A stretch of DNA of 64,000 nucleotides from Chryseobacterium scophthalmum (GTDB lineage: Bacteria; Bacteroidota; Bacteroidia; Flavobacteriales; Weeksellaceae). Shown in pieces: positions 34,827 through 43,958 of the stretch. Both the position numbers and the translations under genes were made by a program. The first letter of the stretch is position 1, and every line of letters starts with the position of its first letter. Under the pieces are notes generated by a model that saw only the letters and a list, made by a program, of their open reading frames with translations, was not told the DNA's origin and searched no databases. The DNA lies in NCBI RefSeq assembly GCF_900143185.1, contig NZ_FSRQ01000006.1:1-64000 (forward strand), written 5' to 3'.

Positions 34827-36650
34827 CTAATAACCATAATCTTGGGTAAGATTATAATTAGAGTTTACAACGTCTAATGCTAAAGGTAATAGCTCTTTCC
34901 TGTTAGGCTGGAAATAATAAGCATAGCTCTTGATAGGATCTCCACTGATGTAAGGCTGAGTCATTGCTAATCTCCAGTTTACTTTTGTATAACCAGATGG
35001 TGTGGCAACAGATTGATTTGGACTGTAGAAAATATCTGCTTTTGCAACTCCTGCAGTTGTATAGAAATCAATGTCTAATACATTTTGCTGAGCTGTTTTT
35101 GTTGGCACATAGGTTGGCTTTTTGTAGAAAATATATTCAGGAACGTTTGCATAAGCTCCCGTACCATTCATAAATTGGGTAAGCTTAGCTCTTGTTTCAT
35201 TAATTTTAGTTTCTAATAAATTCCAACGGATAAGATCGTATTTTCTTAATCCTTCACCACCAAATTCAAGCTGTCTTTCTTTCACGATATAATCAAAGAA
35301 AGCTGCTTTACCAGTCGGAATCGTTCCTACCTGACCTAAATTACCTGCATACGCTCTTTGTCTTACTGCCATCACTGCATTTACAGCATCTGCAGATGGG
35401 CCACCGTGTAATTCGTTATCTGCTTCAGCAAACATTAATAAAATATCTGAATATCTAAGCATTGGCCAGTCGATTCCTAAGTTTTGAGAAGTTCCTGTAA
35501 TTGAGGTCCAAGATTTTCTGAATTTACCGTCATTCCAGTTGATAGAGGTTTGAAGCTCTTCCTGTTTTGTAGTATTTACTCTATAGATGGCGATGTTAAC
35601 ATCTCTTCTTAAATCATATTTTGTAAATTCATAAAAATAAACAGGAATTGCGCTGATTCCACCTGAAGATTTCCAATCGGTATCATCATGTCTTAAACCG
35701 TTATAGTAACCGATTTTACTATCTGTTCTTGAGTTTCCTCCGAAAGCTCCGATAGCATAGATTACTTCATTCGTAGCATCCTGAGAATTGGTATGCAATG
35801 ATCTGAATAATCCTTCATAGCTAGGATTAAGCTGATGTTGAGCAGAATTGATAATATCTTTACACTCATCATAAGCGATCTGGTAATATTTCTGAGGATT
35901 AGAACCCTGCATCATTTGTTGAGGATTTCTTCTTAAAGAATATCCTGCTCTTGCTAAAGCTATTCTCGCTCTTAAACCTTTAACAGCACCTTTTGAAATT
36001 CTTTGTGCAGTAGTTCCTCCTTCAGATCTCCAAGGGACAAGACTTTCTGCTTTAAGTAAATCGTCAAGAATTTTATCATAAATAACATCTCTATCTGTTT
36101 TTGCAAGATACAAATCAGGAAGATCGGCTGAAGGTACATCTTGGAAAGGTACATCGCCCCAGTTTTTTATAAGATCATAGTAGAATTGGGCTCTCAATGT
36201 TAAAGCCTCACCCAAATACCTATTCATTAACGTCTTATCTGCTGCTGAACCAGTTTGCATCACTGGTGAAAGCGGGATGTTTTTAATGACAAGATTGGCT
36301 CTTTCAATTCCGGCATAAGTATCTAAGAAAGGTCTTAATAGCTCAGTATTCGTAGGAATTGCGCCGAAGCAACTAATTCCTCTTCTGTCATTCGCATTAT
36401 AATCGCCAGAAGTTCTTAAATCGTCACCTGATTGAGTAAGGATTAAGTTCATTCTCTGACCATAAGTATTGTCACCCATAGTAGCGTTATAAACACCTAC
36501 CAAAGCGGAAAAAGTATCTGGAGCAGAGTCAAATTGTTGTTTTTCGGCTGTATTAGATAAGCTTTCTACATCCAGGTAATCATCACAAGAGTTTAAAGAT
36601 ATTACTCCTGCAACAGCAAATAGTATTGTTAAAAATTTATTCTTCTTCAT
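34827..36650 (-). CDS. susD: SusD/RagB-family glycan-binding lipoprotein
   Basis: About 607 residues starting at MKKNKFLTILF; a longer reading to 36716 overlaps susC and adds 22 non-signal residues. Lipobox ISLNSCDDYLDVE. SusD features: the TPR-like helical core with YRFLGEALTLRAQFYYDLIKNWGDVPF-type segment (here MNRYLGEALTLRAQF), WPMLRYSDILLMFAEADNEL and VKERQLEFGGEGLRKYDLIRW. It caps the SusC transporter and binds pectin oligomers at the surface. It starts 10 bp after susC. Confidence 0.95.
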   Translation of the reverse strand: MKKNKFLTILFAVAGVISLNSCDDYLDVESLSNTAEKQQFDSAPDTFSALVGVYNATMGDNTYGQRMNLILTQSGDDLRTSGDYNANDRRGISCFGAIPTNTELLRPFLDTYAGIERANLVIKNIPLSPVMQTGSAADKTLMNRYLGEALTLRAQFYYDLIKNWGDVPFQDVPSADLPDLYLAKTDRDVIYDKILDDLLKAESLVPWRSEGGTTAQRISKGAVKGLRARIALARAGYSLRRNPQQMMQGSNPQKYYQIAYDECKDIINSAQHQLNPSYEGLFRSLHTNSQDATNEVIYAIGAFGGNSRTDSKIGYYNGLRHDDTDWKSSGGISAIPVYFYEFTKYDLRRDVNIAIYRVNTTKQEELQTSINWNDGKFRKSWTSITGTSQNLGIDWPMLRYSDILLMFAEADNELHGGPSADAVNAVMAVRQRAYAGNLGQVGTIPTGKAAFFDYIVKERQLEFGGEGLRKYDLIRWNLLETKINETRAKLTQFMNGTGAYANVPEYIFYKKPTYVPTKTAQQNVLDIDFYTTAGVAKADIFYSPNQSVATPSGYTKVNWRLAMTQPYISGDPIKSYAYYFQPNRKELLPLALDVVNSNYNLTQDYGY

Positions 36651-36660
36651 AATATTAGGT

Positions 36661-39657
36661 TTAAAAAGTGATGTCAACTCCTGATAAGATAAATCTGCTT
36701 CTTGGATAAGCGGCATAATCTACACCAGGTGTTAAAGGATTTCTTCTGGTATTAGCTTCTGGATCATATCCTGAATAACCAGTAATGGTAAAGACATTAT
36801 TCATTGTGAAATACAGTCTGAAGTTTGAAAGTCCTAATTGTTTAGTAAATTCTTTTCCAAGAGAATACCCTAAAGTTACGTTGTTTAGTCTTAGGAAAGA
36901 TCCATCTTCAATAGCATACGAATGTAAGAAATAAGCACCTGCAGGTGGAGTCCATCCTGTTGTATTGGCATTTAATGCAGCTAAAGCTGTTGGGTCATTT
37001 ACTTTTACACCTGCATCATCGAACCATCTCCATCTATCGGCCACTTCAGCTAGCATGTTATTGTCTTTGTATAAATATTGTGTTGAATATTCTATTTTGT
37101 TAGCATTATACACTTTATTTCCAACAGAGAAGTTGAACATTAAGCTCATATCCCAGTTCTTGTAACGGAAATTCTGGCTAAAACCACCATAGAATTTTGG
37201 TTGGGCATTTCCTAGATCGGTCATATCTTTATTATCAATAATACCGTCACCGTTTAAATCTTGAAGTTTAAGATCTCCAGGTTGTATTAGTTTTGCTCCG
37301 TTTGCAGCGGCAGCAGAGCTAGGAATACCTGCTTTTAGTGTATAAACCTGCGTTGCTGGATTATAATCGAAATCACTAACTTCATATCTTCCCGCTGTTT
37401 GATATCCCCAAAAAGTACCTACTGGCTTACCAACTTGTACTAAGAAGTCATTCAAGCTGTTTTGCCAACCTGAAGGGTACAGGTAAGAAAAAGAACTTGG
37501 AGATGCATTATTTCCTAAACTTTTAATGGTGTTTCTGTTAGAAGAGATATTCGCATCCATTTTCCAAGTGAAATTTTCCTTGTTAATGATTGCACTTCCG
37601 ATGGAGAATTCAATACCTTTATTCGTTGTACTTCCAGAGTTTTGATATTGATATTCGTAACCTCTGTCTTTAGGAATTTGAGCTAAAAGTAATAAGTCTT
37701 TGGTATCCGTTTGATAAACATCTAAAGTACCGTATACTTTTCCTTTAAATAAGCCAAAATCTAAACCTAGGTTTTTAGAAGCTGATTTTTCCCAAGTAAC
37801 ATTTTTGTTTGCTAAGATATTTCCTGTTGTAGCACCTGGAGTAACATTGGTGCCAAAAGCATATCCATAATCAGATGACGTTGTGAAGAAAGTATCATAT
37901 AAGAAAGATCCGATTCTGTTATTTCCAGAAAGACCATATCCTAAACGAAGTTTTAATTCACTGATGGTTTGGCTTTCTTTTAAGAAATTTTCTTCAGTAA
38001 TTTTCCAAGCGGCAGAAGCTGCAGGGAAATAGCCCCATTGATTTCCGGCTCCAAAAACACTTGAACCATCGGCTCTCATGGAAGCAGTAAGGATGTATTT
38101 ATTTTTGAAGATATAGTTGGCTCTACCAAAAAATGATGCCAATCGGTCAGGGTTTCTTCCTGCTTTAGGAGCATCTTGTACCAATCCACCTGGAGGAGAA
38201 GCCGACTGAATGTTAGCAAATGCTTCTTCAGCACTTATAGATTTTGGAAACCATTTGATAGTCATTCCTAATGATTCTCCATCTGTTTTTACGATTTCCT
38301 GTCCTACTAATAGATCTAATTTGTGACTTCCAAATGTCTTTCTATAATTTAAAGTATTGGTATTGGTGATTCTTCTCGTTTGAGATTTGTTTAAAACAAC
38401 CACAGGTTGATCATTATTCTGTCTTGCCACAGAAGTTATGGTTCCAGAGAACTGATTAAGATATTCATCCCTCTGCAAATATCCGATAACACTCCTGAAA
38501 GTGAAGTCTTTACTTATTTTGTATTCCAGCGTTCCATTGAGTAATAGATCATTTCTTCCATTTTCTTTAATCTCATTGTTTGCTAAAAGAATAGGATTTA
38601 CAAGGTTGGTTTCATTTGCAAATAAAGGATCAAAATCATCAACGTTTACGTTAGATCCTCCTTCAAATGGTTGATACCTTACTGCATTCCTTAGTCGGTT
38701 GGTACTTTGTGAACCTGTAGATGAGGTTCCTGTTCCAAAGATGGTTTGTCTGCTGTATCTTGTATTTAAAGTAAAGTTTAATTTCTTCGAAATATCATAA
38801 TCATATTTGAAGTTGAGCATGCTTCTTTTAAAACCAGATCCGATCATAATCCCATCTTCCTCTACATTATTTAAAGATAATGCGAAAGATGAATTGTCAG
38901 ACCCTCCGGTGACAGCAAGGTTATGAGTAAAGTTAAATGCTTCTCTTCCAAAAACCTCGTCTTGCCAGTCTCTTTTTTGTACGTCTTTGTATTTGCTTAA
39001 CTGGTCGTAAGTTCCATATCTTGCTTTGAAAGCATCAATATCCGTCTGAACTCCACCTTTATTATACACTTCATATTGATACAGCACATATTGATACGGA
39101 TCTAATACATCGATCGTATTTTGAATTTTCCTTACCCCTAAAAATCCATTATAATTAATTGATGTTTTTGCTCTTTTACGGCCTCCTTTTGTGGTGATCA
39201 TAACAACACCGTTGGCTCCTCTGGCTCCGTAGATATTGGTAGAAGACGCGTCTTTTAAAACTTCAATAGATTCAATTTCTTTTGGGGATAAAATAGATAG
39301 TGCATTATCCATTTGAACTCCATCTACAATGTAAAGGGGAGCATTACTTCCTGTAATAGAATTACCACCTCTGATAACAATGTCTACATCGGCTCCGGGT
39401 GAGCCTTCACTTAATGAAACCTGTACTCCGGCCATTCTTCCCTGAATTGCTTCGGCAGCATTGGTTGATGGCATATCTTTGATTGCTTCAGCCTTTACAG
39501 AAGATACGGAGTTAGTAACATCTTTTTTAGAAACTTTAGTATATCCTACCAAGACAACTTCGTCAATCTTGGTTTCTTTTTCCTGAGCCATAGCAAGGAC
39601 GGGAAGCAGGAAAACAGTTAAATATAACCACTTTATTGATTGTACCTTTTTATCCAT
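36661..39657 (-). CDS. susC: SusC/RagA-family TonB-dependent oligosaccharide transporter
   Basis: 998 residues. After a signal ending AMAQ, the protein goes directly to a TonB-box-like segment (DEVVLVGYTKVSKKDVTNSV) and the plug (IQGRMAGVQVSLSEGSPGAD, VDGVQMDN, LKDASSTNIYGARGANGVVMITTK). The usual N-terminal carboxypeptidase-D-like domain is missing, giving a short SusC. A 22-strand barrel follows, ending in the aromatic FILSGVDITF. It imports pectin oligomers with SusD. It heads the minus-strand pectin operon; a candidate LacI operator lies 120 bp upstream. Confidence 0.95.
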   Translation of the reverse strand: MDKKVQSIKWLYLTVFLLPVLAMAQEKETKIDEVVLVGYTKVSKKDVTNSVSSVKAEAIKDMPSTNAAEAIQGRMAGVQVSLSEGSPGADVDIVIRGGNSITGSNAPLYIVDGVQMDNALSILSPKEIESIEVLKDASSTNIYGARGANGVVMITTKGGRKRAKTSINYNGFLGVRKIQNTIDVLDPYQYVLYQYEVYNKGGVQTDIDAFKARYGTYDQLSKYKDVQKRDWQDEVFGREAFNFTHNLAVTGGSDNSSFALSLNNVEEDGIMIGSGFKRSMLNFKYDYDISKKLNFTLNTRYSRQTIFGTGTSSTGSQSTNRLRNAVRYQPFEGGSNVNVDDFDPLFANETNLVNPILLANNEIKENGRNDLLLNGTLEYKISKDFTFRSVIGYLQRDEYLNQFSGTITSVARQNNDQPVVVLNKSQTRRITNTNTLNYRKTFGSHKLDLLVGQEIVKTDGESLGMTIKWFPKSISAEEAFANIQSASPPGGLVQDAPKAGRNPDRLASFFGRANYIFKNKYILTASMRADGSSVFGAGNQWGYFPAASAAWKITEENFLKESQTISELKLRLGYGLSGNNRIGSFLYDTFFTTSSDYGYAFGTNVTPGATTGNILANKNVTWEKSASKNLGLDFGLFKGKVYGTLDVYQTDTKDLLLLAQIPKDRGYEYQYQNSGSTTNKGIEFSIGSAIINKENFTWKMDANISSNRNTIKSLGNNASPSSFSYLYPSGWQNSLNDFLVQVGKPVGTFWGYQTAGRYEVSDFDYNPATQVYTLKAGIPSSAAAANGAKLIQPGDLKLQDLNGDGIIDNKDMTDLGNAQPKFYGGFSQNFRYKNWDMSLMFNFSVGNKVYNANKIEYSTQYLYKDNNMLAEVADRWRWFDDAGVKVNDPTALAALNANTTGWTPPAGAYFLHSYAIEDGSFLRLNNVTLGYSLGKEFTKQLGLSNFRLYFTMNNVFTITGYSGYDPEANTRRNPLTPGVDYAAYPRSRFILSGVDITF

Positions 39658-39777
39658 TTATTGTATCCTTATATAGTTTAATGTGTGGTTTGAGAAGCCA
39701 ATAACTTCCCTAATTTTTTTGTGGATTTTTAAGTATTCTGTTTCTAGGAATATTTTAATGATGTACGCTTTTCTGAG

Positions 39778-39793
39778 TGCAATCGATTGCGTA
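39778..39793. promoter_or_regulatory. Candidate LacI-family operator before susC
   Basis: TGCAATCGATTGCGTA. The inner 12 bases GCAATCGATTGC are a perfect palindrome. It lies 120 bp upstream of the susC start and matches the sites at 40464-40479 and 19864-19879. Confidence 0.75.
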
Positions 39794-40434
39794 ATTATTC
39801 TTAATAAAATATCTTGGCTCCTAAACTAATATTATTTTTCATTACGCAAAGAAAAAAATGTTATTTTTCTATTAATTTGACTGTTTAATTTGTTAATAAA
39901 CATAAAATGTTAAGATTGTTTATTGCTTTATTGTTTTGATTTTCAGTTCTTTGTGACTAGTTTTATTATTTGTTTTAAAGTTTGAAAATGTGAAAATAAT
40001 TTGATGTTTAACGATTATAATGATAAGAAATCAGCGCAAATAAGAGTGTTTCAAGCTTCCAAAAACTCCCAAAAAGCATATCCAAACTGTAATTTTTATA
40101 ATTACATCTGATTTTTATCATCTTTTTCATTCACAAAAACTTGTGTATTTTATAAATGATAATTTTTCACTTAAATTAACAAACAATATGTATAAATTTA
40201 ATCTTATCCTTATATATAATATATTTAGTGGAGTTGTGTTAAAATATTTGGCATGATTTTTATTTTTTACAGTCGTTACATTGCATTTCTGTAAAAAAAT
40301 CAGATACTTTTACTTCTTTATTTTCAGTTTTTTGTTATTAATTTAAAATTTATTTAATTGATTTTCAATTAAATATAAATTAAAATTAATTTTTTGTTAA
40401 CCGAATACATATAATCTATATATTTATCGACAAG

Positions 40435-40442
40435 TATTTTTG
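40435..40442 (+). promoter_or_regulatory. Candidate Bacteroidota -7 promoter element before kduI
   Basis: TATTTTTG fits the Bacteroidota TAnnTTTG element. No good upstream TTTG partner is seen at the standard distance. Transcription would start about 7-10 bases later, just upstream of the operator at 40464-40479, so a bound repressor would block elongation. Confidence 0.45.
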
Positions 40443-40463
40443 TGGAATTTTAGTGTAATTTAA

Positions 40464-40479
40464 TGCAATCGATTACGCA
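40464..40479. promoter_or_regulatory. Candidate LacI-family operator before kduI
   Basis: TGCAATCGATTACGCA, a nearly perfect 16-bp palindrome, 50 bp upstream of the kduI start. It differs from the susC site at only two positions. Confidence 0.75.
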
Positions 40480-40528
40480 ATGTTTAACAGGTTTTTAAAA
40501 ACCATAATTTAAGTTTAAAATCTAGAGT

Positions 40529-41365
40529 ATGACAAAATCAGAATTTCGTTACGCCCATCATCCTGAAGATGTAAAAAAATATACAACTGAAGACCTGAGA
40601 AGGGAGTTTTTGATGAATGATTTATTTAATGAAGATCAGATCAATGTAGTGTATTCTATGTACGACAGAATGATTGTAGGTGGTGTAATGCCTGTAAAAA
40701 GCGCATTGAAATTGGAGCCAACCGATGATCTGAAAGCGCAAAACTTCTTAGACAGAAGAGAATTGGGAATCATCAACGTGGGCGCTGCCGGAAAGGTAAC
40801 GGTCGACGGAGAGGTTTTTGAGCTTGGAAACAAAGAAGCTTTATACATTGGAAAAGGCGCAAAAGATGTTGTTTTTGAAAACGGAAATGAGGGTCAAACT
40901 TTATTTTATTTCAACTCAGCTCCGGCGCATCACACTTTTCCTACAAAGAAAATCACTAAAAACGAAGCTGAAATTGTAGAATTGGGGGAAACAAAATACG
41001 CAAACAGACGTACAATTAATAAACTGATTGTAAACAGCGTATTAGAAACTTGCCAACTGCAAATGGGAATGACCGAGCTACACGAAGGAAGTGTTTGGAA
41101 CACCATGCCTTCTCACACGCATACCCGTAGAATGGAAGCTTATTTTTATTTTGATTTGGAAGAAGGTCAGGCGGTAAGTCATTTTCTTGGTCAGCCGAAT
41201 GAGACGCGTCATATTTTTATGAAAAACAATGAAGCGGTCTTGTCTCCGGAATGGTCTATTCACTCAGGAGTTGGTACTTCCAACTATACATTTATCTGGG
41301 GAATGGCAGGAGAAAATATGGATTATGGCGATATGGACGCTGTTAAAACTAACGAACTAAAGTAA
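40529..41365 (+). CDS. kduI: 5-dehydro-4-deoxy-D-glucuronate isomerase
   Basis: 278 residues, cytosolic cupin. The zinc ligands known from E. coli KduI fall at the same numbers: His196 and His198 in SHTHTRRME, Glu203, and His245 in WSIHSG. It isomerises the linear ketone of unsaturated galacturonate (product of KdgF) to 3-deoxy-D-glycero-2,5-hexodiulosonate. First gene of the plus-strand catabolic operon, 10 bp ahead of kduD. Confidence 0.96.
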   Translation: MTKSEFRYAHHPEDVKKYTTEDLRREFLMNDLFNEDQINVVYSMYDRMIVGGVMPVKSALKLEPTDDLKAQNFLDRRELGIINVGAAGKVTVDGEVFELGNKEALYIGKGAKDVVFENGNEGQTLFYFNSAPAHHTFPTKKITKNEAEIVELGETKYANRRTINKLIVNSVLETCQLQMGMTELHEGSVWNTMPSHTHTRRMEAYFYFDLEEGQAVSHFLGQPNETRHIFMKNNEAVLSPEWSIHSGVGTSNYTFIWGMAGENMDYGDMDAVKTNELK

Positions 41366-41375
41366 TTTTTTCTAC

Positions 41376-42158
41376 ATGAATTTATTCGATTTATCCGGTA
41401 AAGTTGCCGTTGTTACAGGCGGAACTCACGGATTAGGAATGGCAATGGCCGAAGGTCTTGCTGCTGCAGGTGCTGAACTGGCAATCACAAGTACAACTCC
41501 ATCAAAATTAGATGAAGCTTTAGATTATTACCACAGTAAAGGGTATAGCGCTACAGGCTATCTTTTTGATGTAACAGACGAACGTGAGGCAGCTCAGAAG
41601 GTAGCTCTTATGGAAGCTACTCATGGGAAAATAGACATCTTGGTCAACAATGCAGGAATCATCAAGCGTATTCCCGCAATTGAGATGGATGTTGAAGACT
41701 TTAGAAAAGTAATCGATGTAGATCTTACCGGCCCTTTCATCATGTCCAAATTAGTTGGAAAACATATGATCAAAAGAAAATCTGGTAAAATCATTAATAT
41801 TTGCTCTATGATGAGTGAGCTTGGTCGTGACAATGTAGTAGCGTACGCTTCTGCAAAAGGCGGACTGAAAATGCTTACCAAAAATTTAGCAACAGAATGG
41901 GCAAAACACAACATTCAGGTAAACGGAATCGGACCCGGATATTTTGCAACATCTCAAACAGAACCAATCAGAGTAGACGGTCATCCGTTTAACGATTTTA
42001 TCATCAGCAGAACTCCAGAAGGAAGATGGGGAAATCCGGAAGATCTTGCAGGAACAGCTATTTTCTTAGCTTCTGACGCAAGCAAATTTATCAACGGACA
42101 AATTATTTACGTTGATGGAGGAATTTTGGCGACCATCGGGAAACCTGCTAATGAGTAA
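41376..42158 (+). CDS. kduD: 2-dehydro-3-deoxy-D-gluconate 5-dehydrogenase
   Basis: 260-residue short-chain dehydrogenase. Cofactor motif TGGTHGLG at 14-21, NNAG at 91-94, and catalytic Ser144, Tyr157 and Lys161 (YASAK). It reduces the KduI product to 2-keto-3-deoxygluconate. Gene order kduI-kduD with a 10-bp gap supports the assignment over other SDR enzymes. Confidence 0.94.
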   Translation: MNLFDLSGKVAVVTGGTHGLGMAMAEGLAAAGAELAITSTTPSKLDEALDYYHSKGYSATGYLFDVTDEREAAQKVALMEATHGKIDILVNNAGIIKRIPAIEMDVEDFRKVIDVDLTGPFIMSKLVGKHMIKRKSGKIINICSMMSELGRDNVVAYASAKGGLKMLTKNLATEWAKHNIQVNGIGPGYFATSQTEPIRVDGHPFNDFIISRTPEGRWGNPEDLAGTAIFLASDASKFINGQIIYVDGGILATIGKPANE

Positions 42159-42176
42159 CACAAGAATTTTACAGAA

Positions 42177-43574
42177 ATGAAATCTTTTATTACAGATAAC
42201 TTTTTATTACAAAATAAATACGCTGAAGAGCTATACTTCAATTTTGCTGAAAAACAGCCTATTATTGATTATCACAACCATTTAATTCCTAAAGATATTG
42301 CAGAAGATACAGTTTTCGAAAATATTTCAAAGGTTTGGATTGCAGGTGACCATTACAAATGGAGAGCGATGCGTACCATGGGGGTAAACGAAAAGTTTAT
42401 CACAGGTGACGCTTCAGACAAAGAAAAGTTTGAAGCTTGGGCAAAAACTGTTCCTTATACTTTAAGAAACCCTTTGTATCACTGGACGCATTTAGAATTA
42501 AAGCGTTATTTCGGAATTGATGAATTGTTGAATGAAAACAATGCTTCAGAAATTTATGAAAATATCACTTCTCAGCTTCAGACTCCTGAAAAATCGACAA
42601 GAGGTTTGTTGAAAATGATGAATGTAGAATCTCTTTGTACAACGGAAGATCCGACTGATATTTTAAATTATCATCAGGATCTGGCGAAAAGCGATTTCTC
42701 CATTAAAGTAAGTACAGCTTTCCGTCCAGATAAAGCTATTCTTATTGAAAACCACAATTTCGCAGATTATATTTCTAAATTAGGCGAATCGGCAGGAATT
42801 GAAATCAATTCTTACCAGACTTTGTGCGATGCTTTAACAAAAAGAATCGAATATTTCCATGAAAACGGATGCAGATTGTGCGACCACGGATTGAACAATA
42901 TTTCTTTCGAAGAAGCTTCAGATGCAGAAATAAGTGCTATTTTTAATGATAAAATTTCAGGAAAAGTAATTGCTGAAAAGCAGGTAAATCAGTTCAAAAC
43001 CGCCATTTTGTTGTTTTTGGGCGAAACGTATCACAAATTTGGATGGGTTCAGCAGTTCCACTTGGGAGCTTTGAGAAACAATAATGAAAGAATGCACAGA
43101 ATTTTGGGTCCTGATACAGGATGGGATTCTATTGGCGATTTCGTTCAGGCTGAAACTTTATCTAAATTATTAAACACTTTAGACGGAAAAGATAAACTCA
43201 CCAAAACTATTCTATATAACTTAAATCCTGCCGACAACGAGATTTTCGCAACAATGATCGGAAATTTTAATGACGGCAGTATTAAAGGAAAAGTACAGTT
43301 CGGTTCAGGATGGTGGTTTTTGGATCAGAAAGACGGGATGATTAAGCAGATAAATGCCCTTTCAAACATGGGATTAATTAGCTGTTTCGTTGGAATGTTA
43401 ACGGATTCAAGAAGTTTTCTTTCTTTCCCAAGACATGAATATTTCAGAAGAGTTCTTTGTAACTTATTCGGTGAAGAAATGAAAAACGGAGAATTGCCGG
43501 ATGATATGGAACTGATTGGAAAAACTATTTCCGATATCTGTTATCATAATGCTAAAAATTATTTCGATTTTTAA
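42177..43574 (+). CDS. uxaC: Uronate isomerase
   Basis: 465 residues of the amidohydrolase superfamily. The metal site HxH is His33/His35 (DYHNHLIP). Further family blocks are KWRAMRTMGV, FHLGALRNNN, and SGWWFLDQKDGM with the final LTDSRSFLSFPRHEYFRRVLC. It converts D-galacturonate to tagaturonate (and glucuronate to fructuronate), the entry for saturated galacturonate from GH28. It follows kduD by 18 bp. A 384-bp repeat-rich gap follows it. Confidence 0.96.
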   Translation: MKSFITDNFLLQNKYAEELYFNFAEKQPIIDYHNHLIPKDIAEDTVFENISKVWIAGDHYKWRAMRTMGVNEKFITGDASDKEKFEAWAKTVPYTLRNPLYHWTHLELKRYFGIDELLNENNASEIYENITSQLQTPEKSTRGLLKMMNVESLCTTEDPTDILNYHQDLAKSDFSIKVSTAFRPDKAILIENHNFADYISKLGESAGIEINSYQTLCDALTKRIEYFHENGCRLCDHGLNNISFEEASDAEISAIFNDKISGKVIAEKQVNQFKTAILLFLGETYHKFGWVQQFHLGALRNNNERMHRILGPDTGWDSIGDFVQAETLSKLLNTLDGKDKLTKTILYNLNPADNEIFATMIGNFNDGSIKGKVQFGSGWWFLDQKDGMIKQINALSNMGLISCFVGMLTDSRSFLSFPRHEYFRRVLCNLFGEEMKNGELPDDMELIGKTISDICYHNAKNYFDF

Positions 43575-43593
43575 ATTCAAATAAAATTAAATC

Positions 43594-43658
43594 TCTCGCA
43601 GATTGAGCTGATTACGCAGATCATTTTTAAATCTGCAAAATTTGCTCAATCTGCGAGA
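43594..43658. repeat. Dispersed hairpin with TCTCGCAGATT ends, copy 2
   Basis: A perfect 15-bp stem TCTCGCAGATTGAGC / GCTCAATCTGCGAGA closes a 35-base interior that itself contains GCAGAT / ATCTGC. It lies just behind uxaC without a T run, and is related to 27783-27847. Confidence 0.85.
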
Positions 43659-43679
43659 AATAAAAAATATTTTTTAAAC

Positions 43680-43801
43680 CATTAAGTAGAATTAAGAAGT
43701 TAAGTTCTTTTAAGCTTGAAATCTTAGATTTTATTAAGCAGACTATTTAAAGCCACGCTTGTCTTAACTATTCTAAACTCCTTAAATAAATCTTAATGGC
43801 T
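43680..43801. repeat. CATTAAG...CTTAATG palindromic repeat, copy 1
   Basis: It begins CATTAAGTAGAATTAAGAAG and ends CTTAAATAAATCTTAATGG, so the ends are inverted. Copies with the same order occur at 47412-47520 and, inverted, at 29625-29722. It fills the gap before kdgK. Confidence 0.8.
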
Positions 43802-43958
43802 CAATATTTAATTAGAATTTTAAAAGATTAACATTAAAAAAATCTCTGATTTTTAACTTACGTGTTCTTTTTATTTTCAATAATTTAAACTTCAAATTAC
43901 TTAAGTATCAAAATCTTTTGTGCCTTTTGTGGTTAAATAAAGAAGTTAATTAAAACTT

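Larger units (their letters stand above)
39658..40528. promoter_or_regulatory. Divergent control region between susC and kduI
   Basis: An 871-bp AT-rich spacer without genes. It separates the minus-strand uptake/degradation arm from the plus-strand catabolic arm. Two near-identical palindromes stand near its two ends (39778-39793 and 40464-40479), each close to one start codon. The middle shows long A/T tracts and nothing else I can support. Confidence 0.8.
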
